A stretch of DNA of 64,000 nucleotides from Roseovarius salinarum (lineage in GTDB: Bacteria > Pseudomonadota > Alphaproteobacteria > Rhodobacterales > Rhodobacteraceae). Under the pieces are notes generated by a model, which saw only the letters and a list, made by a program, of their open reading frames with translations, made no database searches and had not been told where the DNA came from. The position numbers were made by a program, and so were the translations under genes. Shown piece by piece: positions 20,313 through 28,926 of this stretch (its first letter is position 1; each line of letters starts with the position of its first letter). The stretch covers positions 1 through 64,000 of the forward strand of contig NZ_PHNT01000008.1 of assembly GCF_002834145.1 (NCBI RefSeq), in the 5' to 3' direction.

Positions 20313-21734
20313 ATGACCGAACAGGACGCCCTGCAGCCGCTGAAATTCGGATGGGAGGAATGGATCAGCCTGCCCGATCTCGGCGTGCCCGCGCTGCGGG
20401 CCAAGGTGGATACCGGCGCGCGCACCAGCGCGCTTCATGCCTTCGACATCGAAACCTTCGGGCCGGCGTCCAAGCCGAAGGTGCGCTTCACCGTGCACCC
20501 GATTCCCGGCCGCGACGACCTGGTGATCCCGTGCTCGGCCGAGATCCTCGACCGGCGCGAGGTCGCCAGTTCGAACGGCGAGAAGGAGCTGCGCTACGTC
20601 ATTTCCACCACGTTGTCGGTGAACGGCGACAGTTGGCCCATCGAGCTGACGCTGACCAACCGCTCGACCATGACCAGCCGGATGCTGCTGGGCCGGCAGG
20701 CGATGAAGGACCACATCACCATCGTCGCCACCGACCGCTTCCTGCAGCCGGAGCTGAGCTACGACGTCTACCACACCGCGCGGATGCGGCAGGTTCAGCC
20801 CAAGCGTGCCCTGCGCATCGCCGTGCTCTCGCGCGAGGACAACTATTCGACCCGCCGACTGGTCGAGGAGGGCGAGAAGCGCGGCCACAGCGTCGAGGTC
20901 ATCAACACCACGCGCTGCTACATGGCGCTCAATGCCATGGCGCCGGAGGTGCACTACGACGGCAAGCGGCTGCCGCGCTTCGACGCCATCGTGCCGCGCA
21001 TCGGCGCCTCGATCACGCCCTACGGCGCGGCCATCATCCGCCAGTTCGAAACCATCGGCACCTACTGCGTGAACGGCAGCGCGGGAATCACCGCCAGCCG
21101 CGACAAGCTCTACGCGCATCAACTGATGGCGCGCGCGCAGGTGGGGATGCCCAACACGGCCTTCGCGGCCTCGCCCAAGGACACCGGGAACCTGATCGGT
21201 CTGGTCGGCACCGCGCCGCTGATCGTCAAGCTGCTGGAATCCACGCAAGGAAAGGGCGTGGTCATGGCCGAGACGAAGAAGGCCGCCGAATCCGTGATCG
21301 ACGCCTTCCGCGGGCTCAAGGCCAACTTCCTGGTGCAGGATTTCGTCAAGGAGGCCGCGGGCGAGGACATCCGCTGCCTGGTGATCGGCAACCGCGTCGT
21401 CGCCTCGATGAAGCGCACGGGCGCCGACGGCGATTTCCGCTCCAACCTGCACCGGGGCGGCTCGGCCAAGTCGGTGCGCATCACCAAGGAAGAACGCGAA
21501 ACGGCCGTCCGCGCGGCCAAGGCGTTCGAGCTCAACCTCGCCGGCGTGGACCTGCTGCGCTCCGAGACGGGACCGAAGGTGCTCGAGGTCAACTCGTCGC
21601 CGGGGTTCGAGGGTATCGAGAAGTCGACGAACAAGAACATCGTCGGCAAGCTCTACGAACAGATCGAGAGCCGCGTGCGCCCCGCACCCGTGCGCCGGCG
21701 CAGGACCGCCACGAAAAGCAGCGCGAAACGCTGA
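20313..21734 (+). CDS. Fusion of ATP-dependent zinc protease (RimB-like) domain and RimK-type ATP-grasp ligase
   Basis: A 473-residue two-domain protein. Residues about 10-150 form a retropepsin-like domain (PF05618 type) with AKVDTGARTSALHA carrying the D-T-G catalytic signature, plus LLGRQAMKDH. From about 165 onward it is a RimK ATP-grasp ligase (RIAVLSREDNYSTRRLVEEG, GSAGITASRDKLYAHQLMAR, LLESTQGKGVV, DFVKEAAGEDIRCLVI, VLEVNSSPGFEGIE). RimK adds glutamates to ribosomal protein S6 or related targets; in Pseudomonas separate RimA and RimB modulate it. ATG 20313 has AAGGAGG eight bases upstream. Confidence 0.87.
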   Translation: MTEQDALQPLKFGWEEWISLPDLGVPALRAKVDTGARTSALHAFDIETFGPASKPKVRFTVHPIPGRDDLVIPCSAEILDRREVASSNGEKELRYVISTTLSVNGDSWPIELTLTNRSTMTSRMLLGRQAMKDHITIVATDRFLQPELSYDVYHTARMRQVQPKRALRIAVLSREDNYSTRRLVEEGEKRGHSVEVINTTRCYMALNAMAPEVHYDGKRLPRFDAIVPRIGASITPYGAAIIRQFETIGTYCVNGSAGITASRDKLYAHQLMARAQVGMPNTAFAASPKDTGNLIGLVGTAPLIVKLLESTQGKGVVMAETKKAAESVIDAFRGLKANFLVQDFVKEAAGEDIRCLVIGNRVVASMKRTGADGDFRSNLHRGGSAKSVRITKEERETAVRAAKAFELNLAGVDLLRSETGPKVLEVNSSPGFEGIEKSTNKNIVGKLYEQIESRVRPAPVRRRRTATKSSAKR

Positions 21735-21790
21735 GCGCGCCGCCGGGGCCGGCGCCCCTCTGGACGCGGGCCGCCTGAAAACTTATATAT

Positions 21791-21804
21791 TTGCTCAGGA
21801 ACAA
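21791..21804. promoter_or_regulatory. Imperfect inverted repeat in AT-rich leader of the SufT-like gene
   Basis: TTGCTC-AG-GAACAA is a near-palindrome (one mismatch) inside an AT-rich stretch (TATATATTT just before it), 15 bases ahead of the start at 21820. In a high-GC genome this stands out and may be part of the promoter or an operator for an iron-sulfur regulator; no consensus match is claimed. Confidence 0.3.
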
Positions 21805-21819
21805 GCATAGGATGGTGGC

Positions 21820-22182
21820 ATGTCCGAAAGCCCCGAAGCTCTGGAAGGGGCGCCTCTGATCGCGCCCTCGAGCACAGAACATCCGCTCTACGACCAGATC
21901 GTCGAGGCCTGCCGGTCGGTGTACGATCCCGAGATTCCCGTGAACATCTACGACCTCGGGCTGATCTACACCATCGACATCGACGCCGAGAACGCGGTGA
22001 AGGTGATCATGACGCTGACCGCCCCCGGATGCCCGGTGGCCGGCGAGATGCCCGGCTGGGTGGCCGAGGCGATCGAACCCGTCCCCGGCGTCAAGCAGGT
22101 GGATGTCGACCTGGTCTGGGATCCGCCGTGGGGCATGGACATGATGACCGACGAGGCGCGGCTCGAGCTGGGCTTCATGTAG
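21820..22182 (+). CDS. SUF-system Fe-S assembly protein SufT-like (MIP18/DUF59 domain)
   Basis: A 120-residue protein with one DUF59/MIP18 domain: IVEACRSVYDPEIPVNIYDLG, then MTLTAPGCPVAGEMPGWV with the conserved cysteine, and VWDPPWGMDMMTDEAR. Such proteins help load Fe-S clusters onto apoproteins; the stand-alone bacterial form is called SufT. An A-type carrier gene follows 74 bases downstream, so the pair probably works together although the main suf operon is not in the window. Confidence 0.85.
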   Translation: MSESPEALEGAPLIAPSSTEHPLYDQIVEACRSVYDPEIPVNIYDLGLIYTIDIDAENAVKVIMTLTAPGCPVAGEMPGWVAEAIEPVPGVKQVDVDLVWDPPWGMDMMTDEARLELGFM

Positions 22183-22256
22183 GCGCCGACCGGCCCGCGC
22201 GGTTGAGACGGGCCGCCCCCTGCCCTAGGTTGGCGACAAAGGAAAGGACAGCTCCC

Positions 22257-22637
22257 ATGTTCGGCATTCCCGGCAAGCAGGCCGTCACCATGACACCGGC
22301 GGCGGTCGAGCAGATCCGCAAACTGATGGAACGCGACGGCCACCAGGGCCTGCGCATCGGCGTCAAGAAAGGCGGCTGCGCGGGCATGGAATACACGATG
22401 GACTACGTGGCCGAAACCGACCCGAACGACGAGGTGGTCGAACAGGACGGCGCGCGGGTGATGATCGCGCCGATGGCGCAGATGTTCCTGTTCGGCACCG
22501 AGATCGACTACAGTGTCGGGCTGCTGGAATCGGGTTTCACCTTCAAGAACCCCAACGTCGCCGAGGCCTGCGGCTGCGGCGAATCGATCAAGTTCCGCGA
22601 TGTCGAGGAGCTGGCCGCCGACCGTGACGAAAGCTGA
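22257..22637 (+). CDS. Iron-sulfur cluster A-type carrier (SufA/IscA family)
   Basis: A 126-residue HesB/IscA/SufA protein. The three cluster-ligating cysteines are present: one in KKGGCAGMEY and two in EACGCGES, with the core domain from VTMTPAAVEQIRKLMERDG. It should receive and pass [2Fe-2S] or [4Fe-4S] clusters to target enzymes. ATG 22257 follows GGAAAGGA at about nine bases. It follows the SufT-like gene on the same strand. Confidence 0.92.
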   Translation: MFGIPGKQAVTMTPAAVEQIRKLMERDGHQGLRIGVKKGGCAGMEYTMDYVAETDPNDEVVEQDGARVMIAPMAQMFLFGTEIDYSVGLLESGFTFKNPNVAEACGCGESIKFRDVEELAADRDES

Positions 22638-22641
22638 CGGC

Positions 22642-22969
22642 ATGGCCGTCACGCACGACGCGATCGGCGTCGCGCGCGATTCTTTTCGCCGGGCCGGGCG
22701 ATGTCACCAGCCGCAAGACCATGGGCGGCGCGCGCCTGGACCAGGCAGGCGCCGTGTTCGGCATTCTCCACACCGACAAATATCTACACCTGAAGCGCGC
22801 GGGCCCGATGCGGGCAAGGCCGGGCGCCATGGGCTGCGCCCGCTGGACATACGCGCGCCCGCAGGCGGGCCGCGAAACGCGGATGCCCTGCCGGCGGCTG
22901 CCCGACCCTGCGCTGGACGACCCCGCGGAGGCCGCGGCAATGGCCCGTGCGGCACTGGCACACCCGTGA
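22642..22969 (+). pseudogene. TfoX/Sxy N-terminal-domain protein gene with one frameshift
   Basis: ATG 22642, five bases after the sufA-like stop, gives MAVTHDAIGVARDS, the usual start of short TfoX-N proteins. A single +1 shift at about 22680-22686 (one extra T in TTCTTTT) moves into the frame that reads LFAGPGDVTSRKTMGGARL, AVFGILHTDKYLHLKRAG, WTYARPQAGRETRMPCRRLP and DPALDDPAEAAAMARAAL before TGA 22967. These match the TfoX-N domain order. Neither reading frame alone is a complete domain. The rest has drifted little, so the break is recent or a sequencing error. Confidence 0.72.
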
Positions 22970-23088
22970 TCGTCACGCGCCCCGGCGCGGCCGCGTGGCG
23001 CCCGCGCGGGTCTTGACTGGCGCCGCCAAAGACCAATGATGCGCCGGGCCGCCAACGGCGCACAGGACAACAGGAAGGGACCCCACGC

Positions 23089-23850
23089 ATGAGACGAAAG
23101 CTCGCCGCCGGCAACTGGAAGATGAACGGGCTGGCCGGCGACCTGGCCCAGCTCGACACGATCGCCGCCGGCCATGACGGCGCGGCCGCAGAGGTGCTGA
23201 TCTGCCCGCCGGCCACGCTGCTCGCCCCGGCGGCGGCCCGCTGCGCCGACACCGCCGTGGCCGTCGGCGGGCAGGACTGCCATGCCGAGGCCGCGGGCGC
23301 GCATACCGGTGACGTCTCGGCGCGGATGCTGGCCGACGCGGGCGCGACGGCGGTGATCCTGGGGCATTCCGAACGTCGCGAGGATCACGGCGAAACCGAC
23401 GATCTGGTTCGCGCGAAGGCCGGCGCGGCCCACGCGGCGGGGCTCATGACCATCGTCTGCGTGGGCGAAAGCCTGGAACAACGCGATGCCGCCAACACGC
23501 TCGACATCATCGCGGGCCAGCTGGCCGGGTCCGTGCCGGACGGCGCGACGGGCGAGAACACCGTGATCGCCTATGAGCCGATCTGGGCCATCGGAACGGG
23601 CCGCACGCCCACCAACGACCAGATCGGAGAGGTGCACGATTTCATGCGCTCGCGGCTCGTGGCGCGGTTCGGCGAAGGCGTGGGCCGGTCGGTCCGGCTG
23701 CTTTACGGCGGGTCGGTCAAGCCGGGCAACGCGGCCGAGATCTTCGCGGTCTCCAACGTTGACGGCGCGCTGGTGGGCGGGGCCAGCCTCAGGGCCGACG
23801 ATTTCTCGCCCATCGTCGCGGCATTGTCGGACAGCGCACAGAGCATCTGA
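23089..23850 (+). CDS. tpiA: Triosephosphate isomerase
   Basis: A 253-residue TIM barrel interconverting dihydroxyacetone phosphate and glyceraldehyde 3-phosphate. Catalytic residues are visible: lysine in AAGNWKMNG, histidine in ILGHSERRE, glutamate in [15 protein letters not shown] (start of the mobile loop), and the phosphate-binding [10 protein letters not shown] and [17 protein letters not shown] precedes ATG 23089. Normal length. Confidence 0.97.
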   Translation: MRRKLAAGNWKMNGLAGDLAQLDTIAAGHDGAAAEVLICPPATLLAPAAARCADTAVAVGGQDCHAEAAGAHTGDVSARMLADAGATAVILGHSERREDHGETDDLVRAKAGAAHAAGLMTIVCVGESLEQRDAANTLDIIAGQLAGSVPDGATGENTVIAYEPIWAIGTGRTPTNDQIGEVHDFMRSRLVARFGEGVGRSVRLLYGGSVKPGNAAEIFAVSNVDGALVGGASLRADDFSPIVAALSDSAQSI

Positions 23851-23874
23851 CGCGCCATGCCCTGGACCGCCGTC

Positions 23875-24078
23875 GCGCCGGCGATCACCCCGGCCAGGAA
23901 CATGCGCCCGACCGAGAGCGCGACGTAGACCACCATCACGATCGACGGCGGGATCGGGATGCCCAGCGTGCCCGCGTTGCAGGTCGCGCCCGCGGCGAAA
24001 TCCCGGGGGCAGCCAACCTGCCGCATCCCCGCGACGGTGATGGAGCCGATGGCCACGACCGTGGCCCGCGAACTGTGC
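23875..24078 (-). pseudogene. Remnant of a TRAP transporter large membrane subunit (DctM-like)
   Basis: The minus strand reads, in one frame, SSRATVVAIGSITVAGMRQV, GCPRDFAAGATCNAGTLGIP and IPPSIVMVVYVALSVGRMFL, then AGVIAG. This is the conserved DctM/UctM core (AIGSI..AM...GYP..FAAG..T.GTLGI.IPPSI), but only about 68 residues of a roughly 430-residue protein remain, with no start codon and no partner genes (DctP, DctQ). It is wedged between the tpiA stop and the Lrp-type gene. The rest of 23851-24229 holds only repeat copy C. Confidence 0.68.
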
Positions 24079-24168
24079 CGTTATGCCAGTTGGTCGCGCG
24101 CGCGGATCCGGCCGGAATGCCGGATCGCGACGACACGGACCACGACTGCCGGCCCGACACGCCATTGT

Positions 24169-24207
24169 CTTCACCTTGCCCGGAACACTCCCGCCGGCGG
24201 CATCCCG
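24169..24207 (-). repeat. Interspersed intergenic repeat, copy C (diverged)
   Basis: The reverse complement reads GATGCCGCCGGCGGGAGTGT then TCCGGGCAAGGTGAAG, the same element as 601-639 and 4544-4582 with several substitutions. It lies 22 bases past the stop of the Lrp-type gene. Confidence 0.6.
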
Positions 24208-24229
24208 GCACCGCCGCGCGGGCCGGCGG

Positions 24230-24691
24230 CTAGAGCGGCAACGCGGTGGTGGACTTGATCTCTTCCATCGACAGCAGCGCGGTGACGTTGTGCACCTTCA
24301 CCTCCGAGATCAGCGCCTGGTAGAACGCGTCATAGGCGCGCGCGTTCTTCACCCGCACCTTGAGGATGTAGTCGATGTCGCCGGCCAGGCGGTGCGCCTC
24401 AAGCACCTCGGGCCTTTCCCGCAGGGCCCTGAGGAAGGCCGCCTGCCAGTCGGCGTCGTGCTCGGCGGTGCGGATGAGCACGAAGAAGCACGCCTCGAAT
24501 CCCAGCGCCTCGGGATCGAGCAGGTAGGTCTGCGCGCGGATCACGCCCGCTTCGCGCATCTTGCGGATCCGGTTCCAGACGGGCGTCTTGGAACTGCCCA
24601 CGGTGCGCGCGATCTCGTCGAGCGACTGGCCGCCGTCCTGCTGCAGCTGGGCCAGAATTTTCCGGTCGAGGTCATCGAGGCGAACGGCCAT
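24230..24691 (-). CDS. Lrp/AsnC-family transcriptional regulator
   Basis: A 153-residue Lrp-type regulator: N-terminal HTH (LDDLDRKILAQLQQDGGQS, SLDEIARTVGSSKTPVWNRI, RKMREAGVI) and C-terminal RAM ligand domain (HRLAGDIDYILKVRVKNARAY). ATG 24691 with GGGGAAACCGG upstream. It diverges from the cysG operon with 146 bp between starts, and a 17-bp AT-rich palindrome lies in that gap, so it probably controls sulfite reduction genes in response to an amino acid such as cysteine. The ligand is inference. Confidence 0.9.
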   Translation of the reverse strand: MAVRLDDLDRKILAQLQQDGGQSLDEIARTVGSSKTPVWNRIRKMREAGVIRAQTYLLDPEALGFEACFFVLIRTAEHDADWQAAFLRALRERPEVLEAHRLAGDIDYILKVRVKNARAYDAFYQALISEVKVHNVTALLSMEEIKSTTALPL

Positions 24692-24785
24692 TCCGGTTTC
24701 CCCTTGTGATTGGAACAATCGCGATTTCGATGGCCACGAGCGAAACATATGTTCTTATCTGCCGCGCCTTATGGCCAATTCCGAG

Positions 24786-24802
24786 GAATATTTTCTATAT
24801 TC
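24786..24802. promoter_or_regulatory. AT-rich palindrome, candidate Lrp-type operator
   Basis: GAATAT-TTTCT-ATATTC is a perfect inverted repeat with 6-bp arms and 5-bp spacer, 36 bases before the cysG start and in the divergent gap with the Lrp-type regulator. Lrp-family sites are AT-rich imperfect palindromes of about 15 bp. Confidence 0.5.
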
Positions 24803-24837
24803 GCAGGGAAGTCAAACGCGGAACGGACGGGCCGACC

Positions 24838-26235
24838 ATGCAGCATTTCCCCATCTTCCTCGACCTCGCGGGCCGGCGCGTGGTGCTGTCGGGCGGCGGC
24901 GACGCGGCACTGGCGAAGCTGCGCCTGCTGATGAAGACGCAAGCCGGCCTGACGGTTTTCGCCCCTGCGCCGGCGCCCGAGATCGCCGCCTGGGCAGAGG
25001 CGGGCCGGCTTTTGCTCCACCGCCGCGAGATGGCACCGGGCGATGCGCTGTGCGCGGCGCTGGTCTATGCCGCCGACGAGGACGCGGAAAAGGATGCGCG
25101 CACCGCGGCCATCGGCCGCGCCGACGGCGCGCTGGTCAACATCGTCGACAACCTTGCCGACAGCCAGTTCATCACGCCCGCCATCGTGGACCGCGACCCC
25201 GTGACCGTCGCCATCGGCACGGAAGGCGCCGCGCCCGTGCTGGCCCGCGCGATCAAGTCGGAGCTGGAGGCGCGCCTGCCCGCCACGCTGGGCACGCTGG
25301 CGCGCATCGGCAAGGCATTCCGCAAGGCGGTCGAGGCGCTGCCGGCCGGCCGGCGGCGGCGCGATTTCTGGGCCGACTACTATTTCACCGAAGGCCCGCG
25401 CGCGATGGACGCGGGCGGCGCTGCCGCCGCGAAGGCGCGCCTGCCGGAGCTTCTGGACAAGCACGCCCGCGCCGAAGCCGACACCGGGCACGTCGCCTTC
25501 GTGGGTGCGGGCCCGGGCGACCCGGAGCTGCTGACACTGAAGGCGCGCAAGGCGCTGGATTCCGCCGACGTGGTGATCCACGACCGGCTGGTGGCGCCGG
25601 AGATCCTCGAACTGGCGCGCCGCGAGGCGACGCTGATCGAGGCGGGCAAGACCGGCTACGGCCCGTCCACCGCGCAGGCCGACATCAACGCGCTGCTCGT
25701 GGCGCACGCCGGGGGCGGCGCGCAGGTGGTGCGCCTCAAGGGCGGCGATCCGGGCGTGTTCGGCCGCCTCGACGAGGAGGTGGAGGCCGTTCGGGCCGCG
25801 GGACTCGGCTGGCATGTCGTGCCCGGCATCACCGCCGCCTCGGCCAGCGCCGCCGCGATCGGCCGGAGCCTGACGCGCCGGGGGCGCAACGCCGATGTCC
25901 GCCTCATCACCGGACACGACATGACCGGATTTGCCGATCACGACTGGCGCACGCTGGCGCGGCCGGGCGCCGTGGCCGCCGTCTACATGGGCAAGACGTC
26001 GGCCCGCTTCATCCAGGGCCGGTTGCTGATGCACGGCGCGGACCGTGCCACGCCCGTGAGCGTGGTCGAGAACGCCAGCCGCGCCGACCAGCGCGTGATC
26101 GCCACCACGCTGGAGCGGCTGCCCGCCGATCTCTCGGCCGCGCGCCCGGAGGGTCCGGCGCTGACCTTCCTGGGGCTGGAACCGCGCGCCGCGTGCGCCG
26201 CCCTGCCCGAGGTTCAAGCAGAGGAGCTCGCCTGA
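24838..26235 (+). CDS. cysG: Siroheme synthase, trifunctional
   Basis: A 465-residue CysG. The N-terminal half (to about 205) is the precorrin-2 dehydrogenase/ferrochelatase module with a Rossmann start FLDLAGRRVVLSGGGDAAL; the usual GG-variant is kept. From about 215 comes uroporphyrin-III C-methyltransferase: VAFVGAGPGDPELLTLKA, VIHDRLV, VRLKGGDPGVFGRLDEE, VVPGITAASASAAAIG and LITGHD. The product, siroheme, is the cofactor of the sulfite reductase encoded two genes on. First gene of a five-gene run with overlaps or one-base gaps. Confidence 0.95.
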   Translation: MQHFPIFLDLAGRRVVLSGGGDAALAKLRLLMKTQAGLTVFAPAPAPEIAAWAEAGRLLLHRREMAPGDALCAALVYAADEDAEKDARTAAIGRADGALVNIVDNLADSQFITPAIVDRDPVTVAIGTEGAAPVLARAIKSELEARLPATLGTLARIGKAFRKAVEALPAGRRRRDFWADYYFTEGPRAMDAGGAAAAKARLPELLDKHARAEADTGHVAFVGAGPGDPELLTLKARKALDSADVVIHDRLVAPEILELARREATLIEAGKTGYGPSTAQADINALLVAHAGGGAQVVRLKGGDPGVFGRLDEEVEAVRAAGLGWHVVPGITAASASAAAIGRSLTRRGRNADVRLITGHDMTGFADHDWRTLARPGAVAAVYMGKTSARFIQGRLLMHGADRATPVSVVENASRADQRVIATTLERLPADLSAARPEGPALTFLGLEPRAACAALPEVQAEELA

Positions 26236-26236
26236 C

Positions 26237-26545
26237 ATGCCCCGTGCCTTCACCCCCAAGGTTGTCACCGCCAACGATCTGCGCGAGGGCGACGTCGTCT
26301 ACCTGACCGCCGACGACCGGTGGAGCCGACGCCTCGAGGAGGCCGAGCTGATCTCCGACGAGGCCCATGCGCAGCTGCGCCTGCTGTTGGCGCAGGGCCA
26401 GCCGCAGACGGTCGTCGGCGCCTACCTGGCCGACGCGCGCGAAGGCCCCGACGGGCCGGAGCCCGTGCATTTCCGCGAGGAATTCCGGCGCACCGGCCCC
26501 TCCAACCATTTCCACGGCAAACAAGCGGAGCCCGGCAATGTATGA
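26237..26545 (+). CDS. DUF2849 domain protein
   Basis: A 102-residue protein beginning MPRAFTPKVVTANDLREGDVVYL, matching the DUF2849 family that sits between cysG and sulfite/nitrite reductase genes in many Rhodobacterales and Rhizobiales. No catalytic motif or membrane segment is visible. It starts one base after the cysG stop and overlaps the reductase gene by eight bases, indicating translational coupling. A helper role in siroheme or reductase assembly is inference from context. Confidence 0.85.
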   Translation: MPRAFTPKVVTANDLREGDVVYLTADDRWSRRLEEAELISDEAHAQLRLLLAQGQPQTVVGAYLADAREGPDGPEPVHFREEFRRTGPSNHFHGKQAEPGNV

Positions 26546-28205
26546 CTACAGCGATTTCGACGCGGCCTTCGTGGCCGAGCGGAACCGCCAGTTCCGCGCG
26601 CAGGTCGAGCGCCGCCTCGACGGCGGCCTGACCGAGGAGGAGTTCAAGCCGCTGCGGCTGATGAACGGCCTGTACCTGCAGCTGCACGCCTACATGCTGC
26701 GCGTGGCGATCCCCTACGGCACGCTCAACCCCGGCCAGATGCGGCAGCTGGCGCATATCGCCGAGAGGTGGGACAAGGGCTATGGCCATTTCACCACGCG
26801 CCAGAACATCCAGTTCAACTGGCCGAAGCTACGCGACGTGCCCGATATCCTCGACGCGCTGGCCGAGGTGCAGATGCACGCGATCCAGACCAGCGGCAAC
26901 ACGATCCGCAACGTCACCGCCGACCATTTCGCCGGCGCCGCCGCCGACGAGGTGGCCGACCCGCGCCCCGTGGCCGAGCTCATCCGGCAGTGGTCCACCG
27001 ACCACCCCGAGTTCCAGTTCCTGCCCCGCAAGTTCAAGATTGCCGTCACCGGCGCCGAGGCCGACCGCGCGGTGATCCGCGCGCATGACATCGGCCTGCA
27101 GATCGTCGAACGCGACGGCGCGCGCGGCGTGCGCGTGATCGTGGGCGGCGGGCTGGGCCGGACGCCGATGATCGGCAAGGTGATCCGCGACTTCCTGCCC
27201 GAGGCCGAGCTTCTGCCCTATCTGGAGGCGATCGTCAGTGTCTGGAACCAGGCAGGTCGGCGCGACAACAAGTTCAAGGCGCGGATCAAGATCACCGTGC
27301 ACGAACTGGGCCTCGACGAGATCCGCGACCGCGTCGAGGCGCGTTTCGCCGAACGGCGCGCGCTGTTCACCGGCGTCGACCGCGCCCTGTTCGACGAGAT
27401 CCGCGCGGCCTTCGCGCCGCCAGCGTTCCGCGACGCCCCGACCGATGCCTTCGACGCGGCCCGCGCGGCCGATCCCGTCTTCCGGTCGTGGGCGGACACC
27501 AACCTCGCCGCGCACCGCGCGCCGGGCTATGCGATCGTGCAGGTCAGCCTGAAGGCGCACGGCGCGACGCCGGGTGACGCAAGCGCACGGCAAATGCGCG
27601 TGCTGGCCGACCTGGCCGAGCAACATGGACATGGCGAACTGCGCATCAGCCACGAGCAGAACGTGATCCTGCCGCATGTCCACAAGGCCGATCTGCCGCG
27701 GGTGCACGCCGCGCTGAAGGCCGCGGGGCTGGCCACGGCCAACATCGGGCTGGTCTCGGACATCATCGCCTGCCCCGGCATGGATTACTGCAGCCTCGCC
27801 ACCGCCCGGTCGATCCCGATCGCCCAGGCGATCGCCAAGCGGTTCGACGCGCTCAAGCTCGAACACGACATCGGCGAGATGAAGATCAAGATCTCGGGCT
27901 GCATCAACGCCTGCGGGCACCATCACGTGGGCCACATCGGCATCCTGGGGCTGGACCGCGCGGGCGTTGAGAACTACCAGATCACGCTGGGTGGCGACCA
28001 CACCGAGACGGCCGCGCTGGGCGAACGCACCGGCCCCGGTTTCTCGGCCGACGAGATCGTGCCGGCCATCGAACGGCTGGTGCATGCCTACCTCGACCAC
28101 CGCGACGGCCCCGGGGAAACCTTCCTGCAGACCTATCGCCGGCTGGGCATGGCCCCCTTCAAGGCCGCGCTGTACGAGGAGCCCCAGGCCCATGCCGCAC
28201 AGTGA
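26538..28205 (+). CDS. Assimilatory sulfite (nitrite/sulfite) reductase, ferredoxin type
   Basis: A 555-residue siroheme/[4Fe-4S] reductase. Two ferredoxin-like half domains are seen; siroheme contacts include GHFTTRQNIQFNWPK and RISHEQNVILPH. The cluster and siroheme are bound by the four cysteines in CPGMDYCSLA and KISGCINACGHHHVGHIGI. The neighbours cysG (siroheme) and cysH (sulfite production) argue for sulfite as substrate, giving sulfide for cysteine. ATG 26538 was preferred over the nearby 26542 out-of-frame ATG. Electron donor is probably ferredoxin, supplied by the downstream fpr. Confidence 0.92.
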   Translation: MYDYSDFDAAFVAERNRQFRAQVERRLDGGLTEEEFKPLRLMNGLYLQLHAYMLRVAIPYGTLNPGQMRQLAHIAERWDKGYGHFTTRQNIQFNWPKLRDVPDILDALAEVQMHAIQTSGNTIRNVTADHFAGAAADEVADPRPVAELIRQWSTDHPEFQFLPRKFKIAVTGAEADRAVIRAHDIGLQIVERDGARGVRVIVGGGLGRTPMIGKVIRDFLPEAELLPYLEAIVSVWNQAGRRDNKFKARIKITVHELGLDEIRDRVEARFAERRALFTGVDRALFDEIRAAFAPPAFRDAPTDAFDAARAADPVFRSWADTNLAAHRAPGYAIVQVSLKAHGATPGDASARQMRVLADLAEQHGHGELRISHEQNVILPHVHKADLPRVHAALKAAGLATANIGLVSDIIACPGMDYCSLATARSIPIAQAIAKRFDALKLEHDIGEMKIKISGCINACGHHHVGHIGILGLDRAGVENYQITLGGDHTETAALGERTGPGFSADEIVPAIERLVHAYLDHRDGPGETFLQTYRRLGMAPFKAALYEEPQAHAAQ

Positions 28206-28926
28206 CCTGACCGCGCGCGTGGACGCGCTGAACCGCCGCTATCGCCATCATTCGGCCACCGACGTGCTGCGCGACGCGCTGGCCGACGCGCAAGCCGGTC
28301 GGCTGGCGCTGGTGTCCAGCTTCGGCGCGGAATCCGTGGTGCTGCTGCACATGCTCTCGGTGACGCGCCGCGACACGCCGGTGATCTTCATCGACACCCG
28401 GCTGCTTTTCGCGGAAACGCTCGTCTACCAGCAGGAGCTGGCCGAGCGGCTGGGGCTTCGGGACGTGCGCATCACCCGCACGCCGCGGCCCGAGCTGGAC
28501 GCGCAGGACCCCGACGGCCGGTTGCACACCCGCGACACCGACGCCTGCTGCGCGTTGCGCAAGACACGGCCGCTGCAACGGGCGCTCGCAGGGTTCGACG
28601 GGTGGATCACCGGGCGCAAGCGGTTCCAGGGCGGGGCGCGGCAGACGCTGGACTTCTTCGAGATCGAGGCGGGCACGGGGCGCATCAAGGTCAACCCCTT
28701 GGCGCACTGGACACCCGAGGACATCCGCACCTACATGGAAGAGAACCGCCTGCCCAGGCACCCGCTGGTGACACAGGGGTATCCGTCGATCGGCTGCATG
28801 CCCTGCACCACGCGGGTGGCCCCCGGCGAGGATCCGCGCGCCGGCCGCTGGCGCGGCGAGGAAAAGACCGAGTGCGGCATCCATTTCGTGGACGGCAAGC
28901 CCGTCAGGCAAGGAGAGAACGCATGA
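28192..28926 (+). CDS. cysH: Assimilatory adenylyl-sulfate (APS) reductase
   Basis: A 244-residue PAPS/APS reductase. The PP-loop is VSSFGAESVVLLHML; ITGRKRFQGGARQ carries the conserved basic substrate residues. Two cysteine pairs (TDACCALRK and IGCMPCTTRV) ligate a [4Fe-4S] cluster, which marks APS rather than PAPS reductases, and ECGIHF at the C-terminus supplies the catalytic cysteine. It reduces APS to sulfite for the adjacent sulfite reductase. It overlaps the previous gene by 14 bases and the next by four. Confidence 0.93.
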   Translation: MPHSDLTARVDALNRRYRHHSATDVLRDALADAQAGRLALVSSFGAESVVLLHMLSVTRRDTPVIFIDTRLLFAETLVYQQELAERLGLRDVRITRTPRPELDAQDPDGRLHTRDTDACCALRKTRPLQRALAGFDGWITGRKRFQGGARQTLDFFEIEAGTGRIKVNPLAHWTPEDIRTYMEENRLPRHPLVTQGYPSIGCMPCTTRVAPGEDPRAGRWRGEEKTECGIHFVDGKPVRQGENA

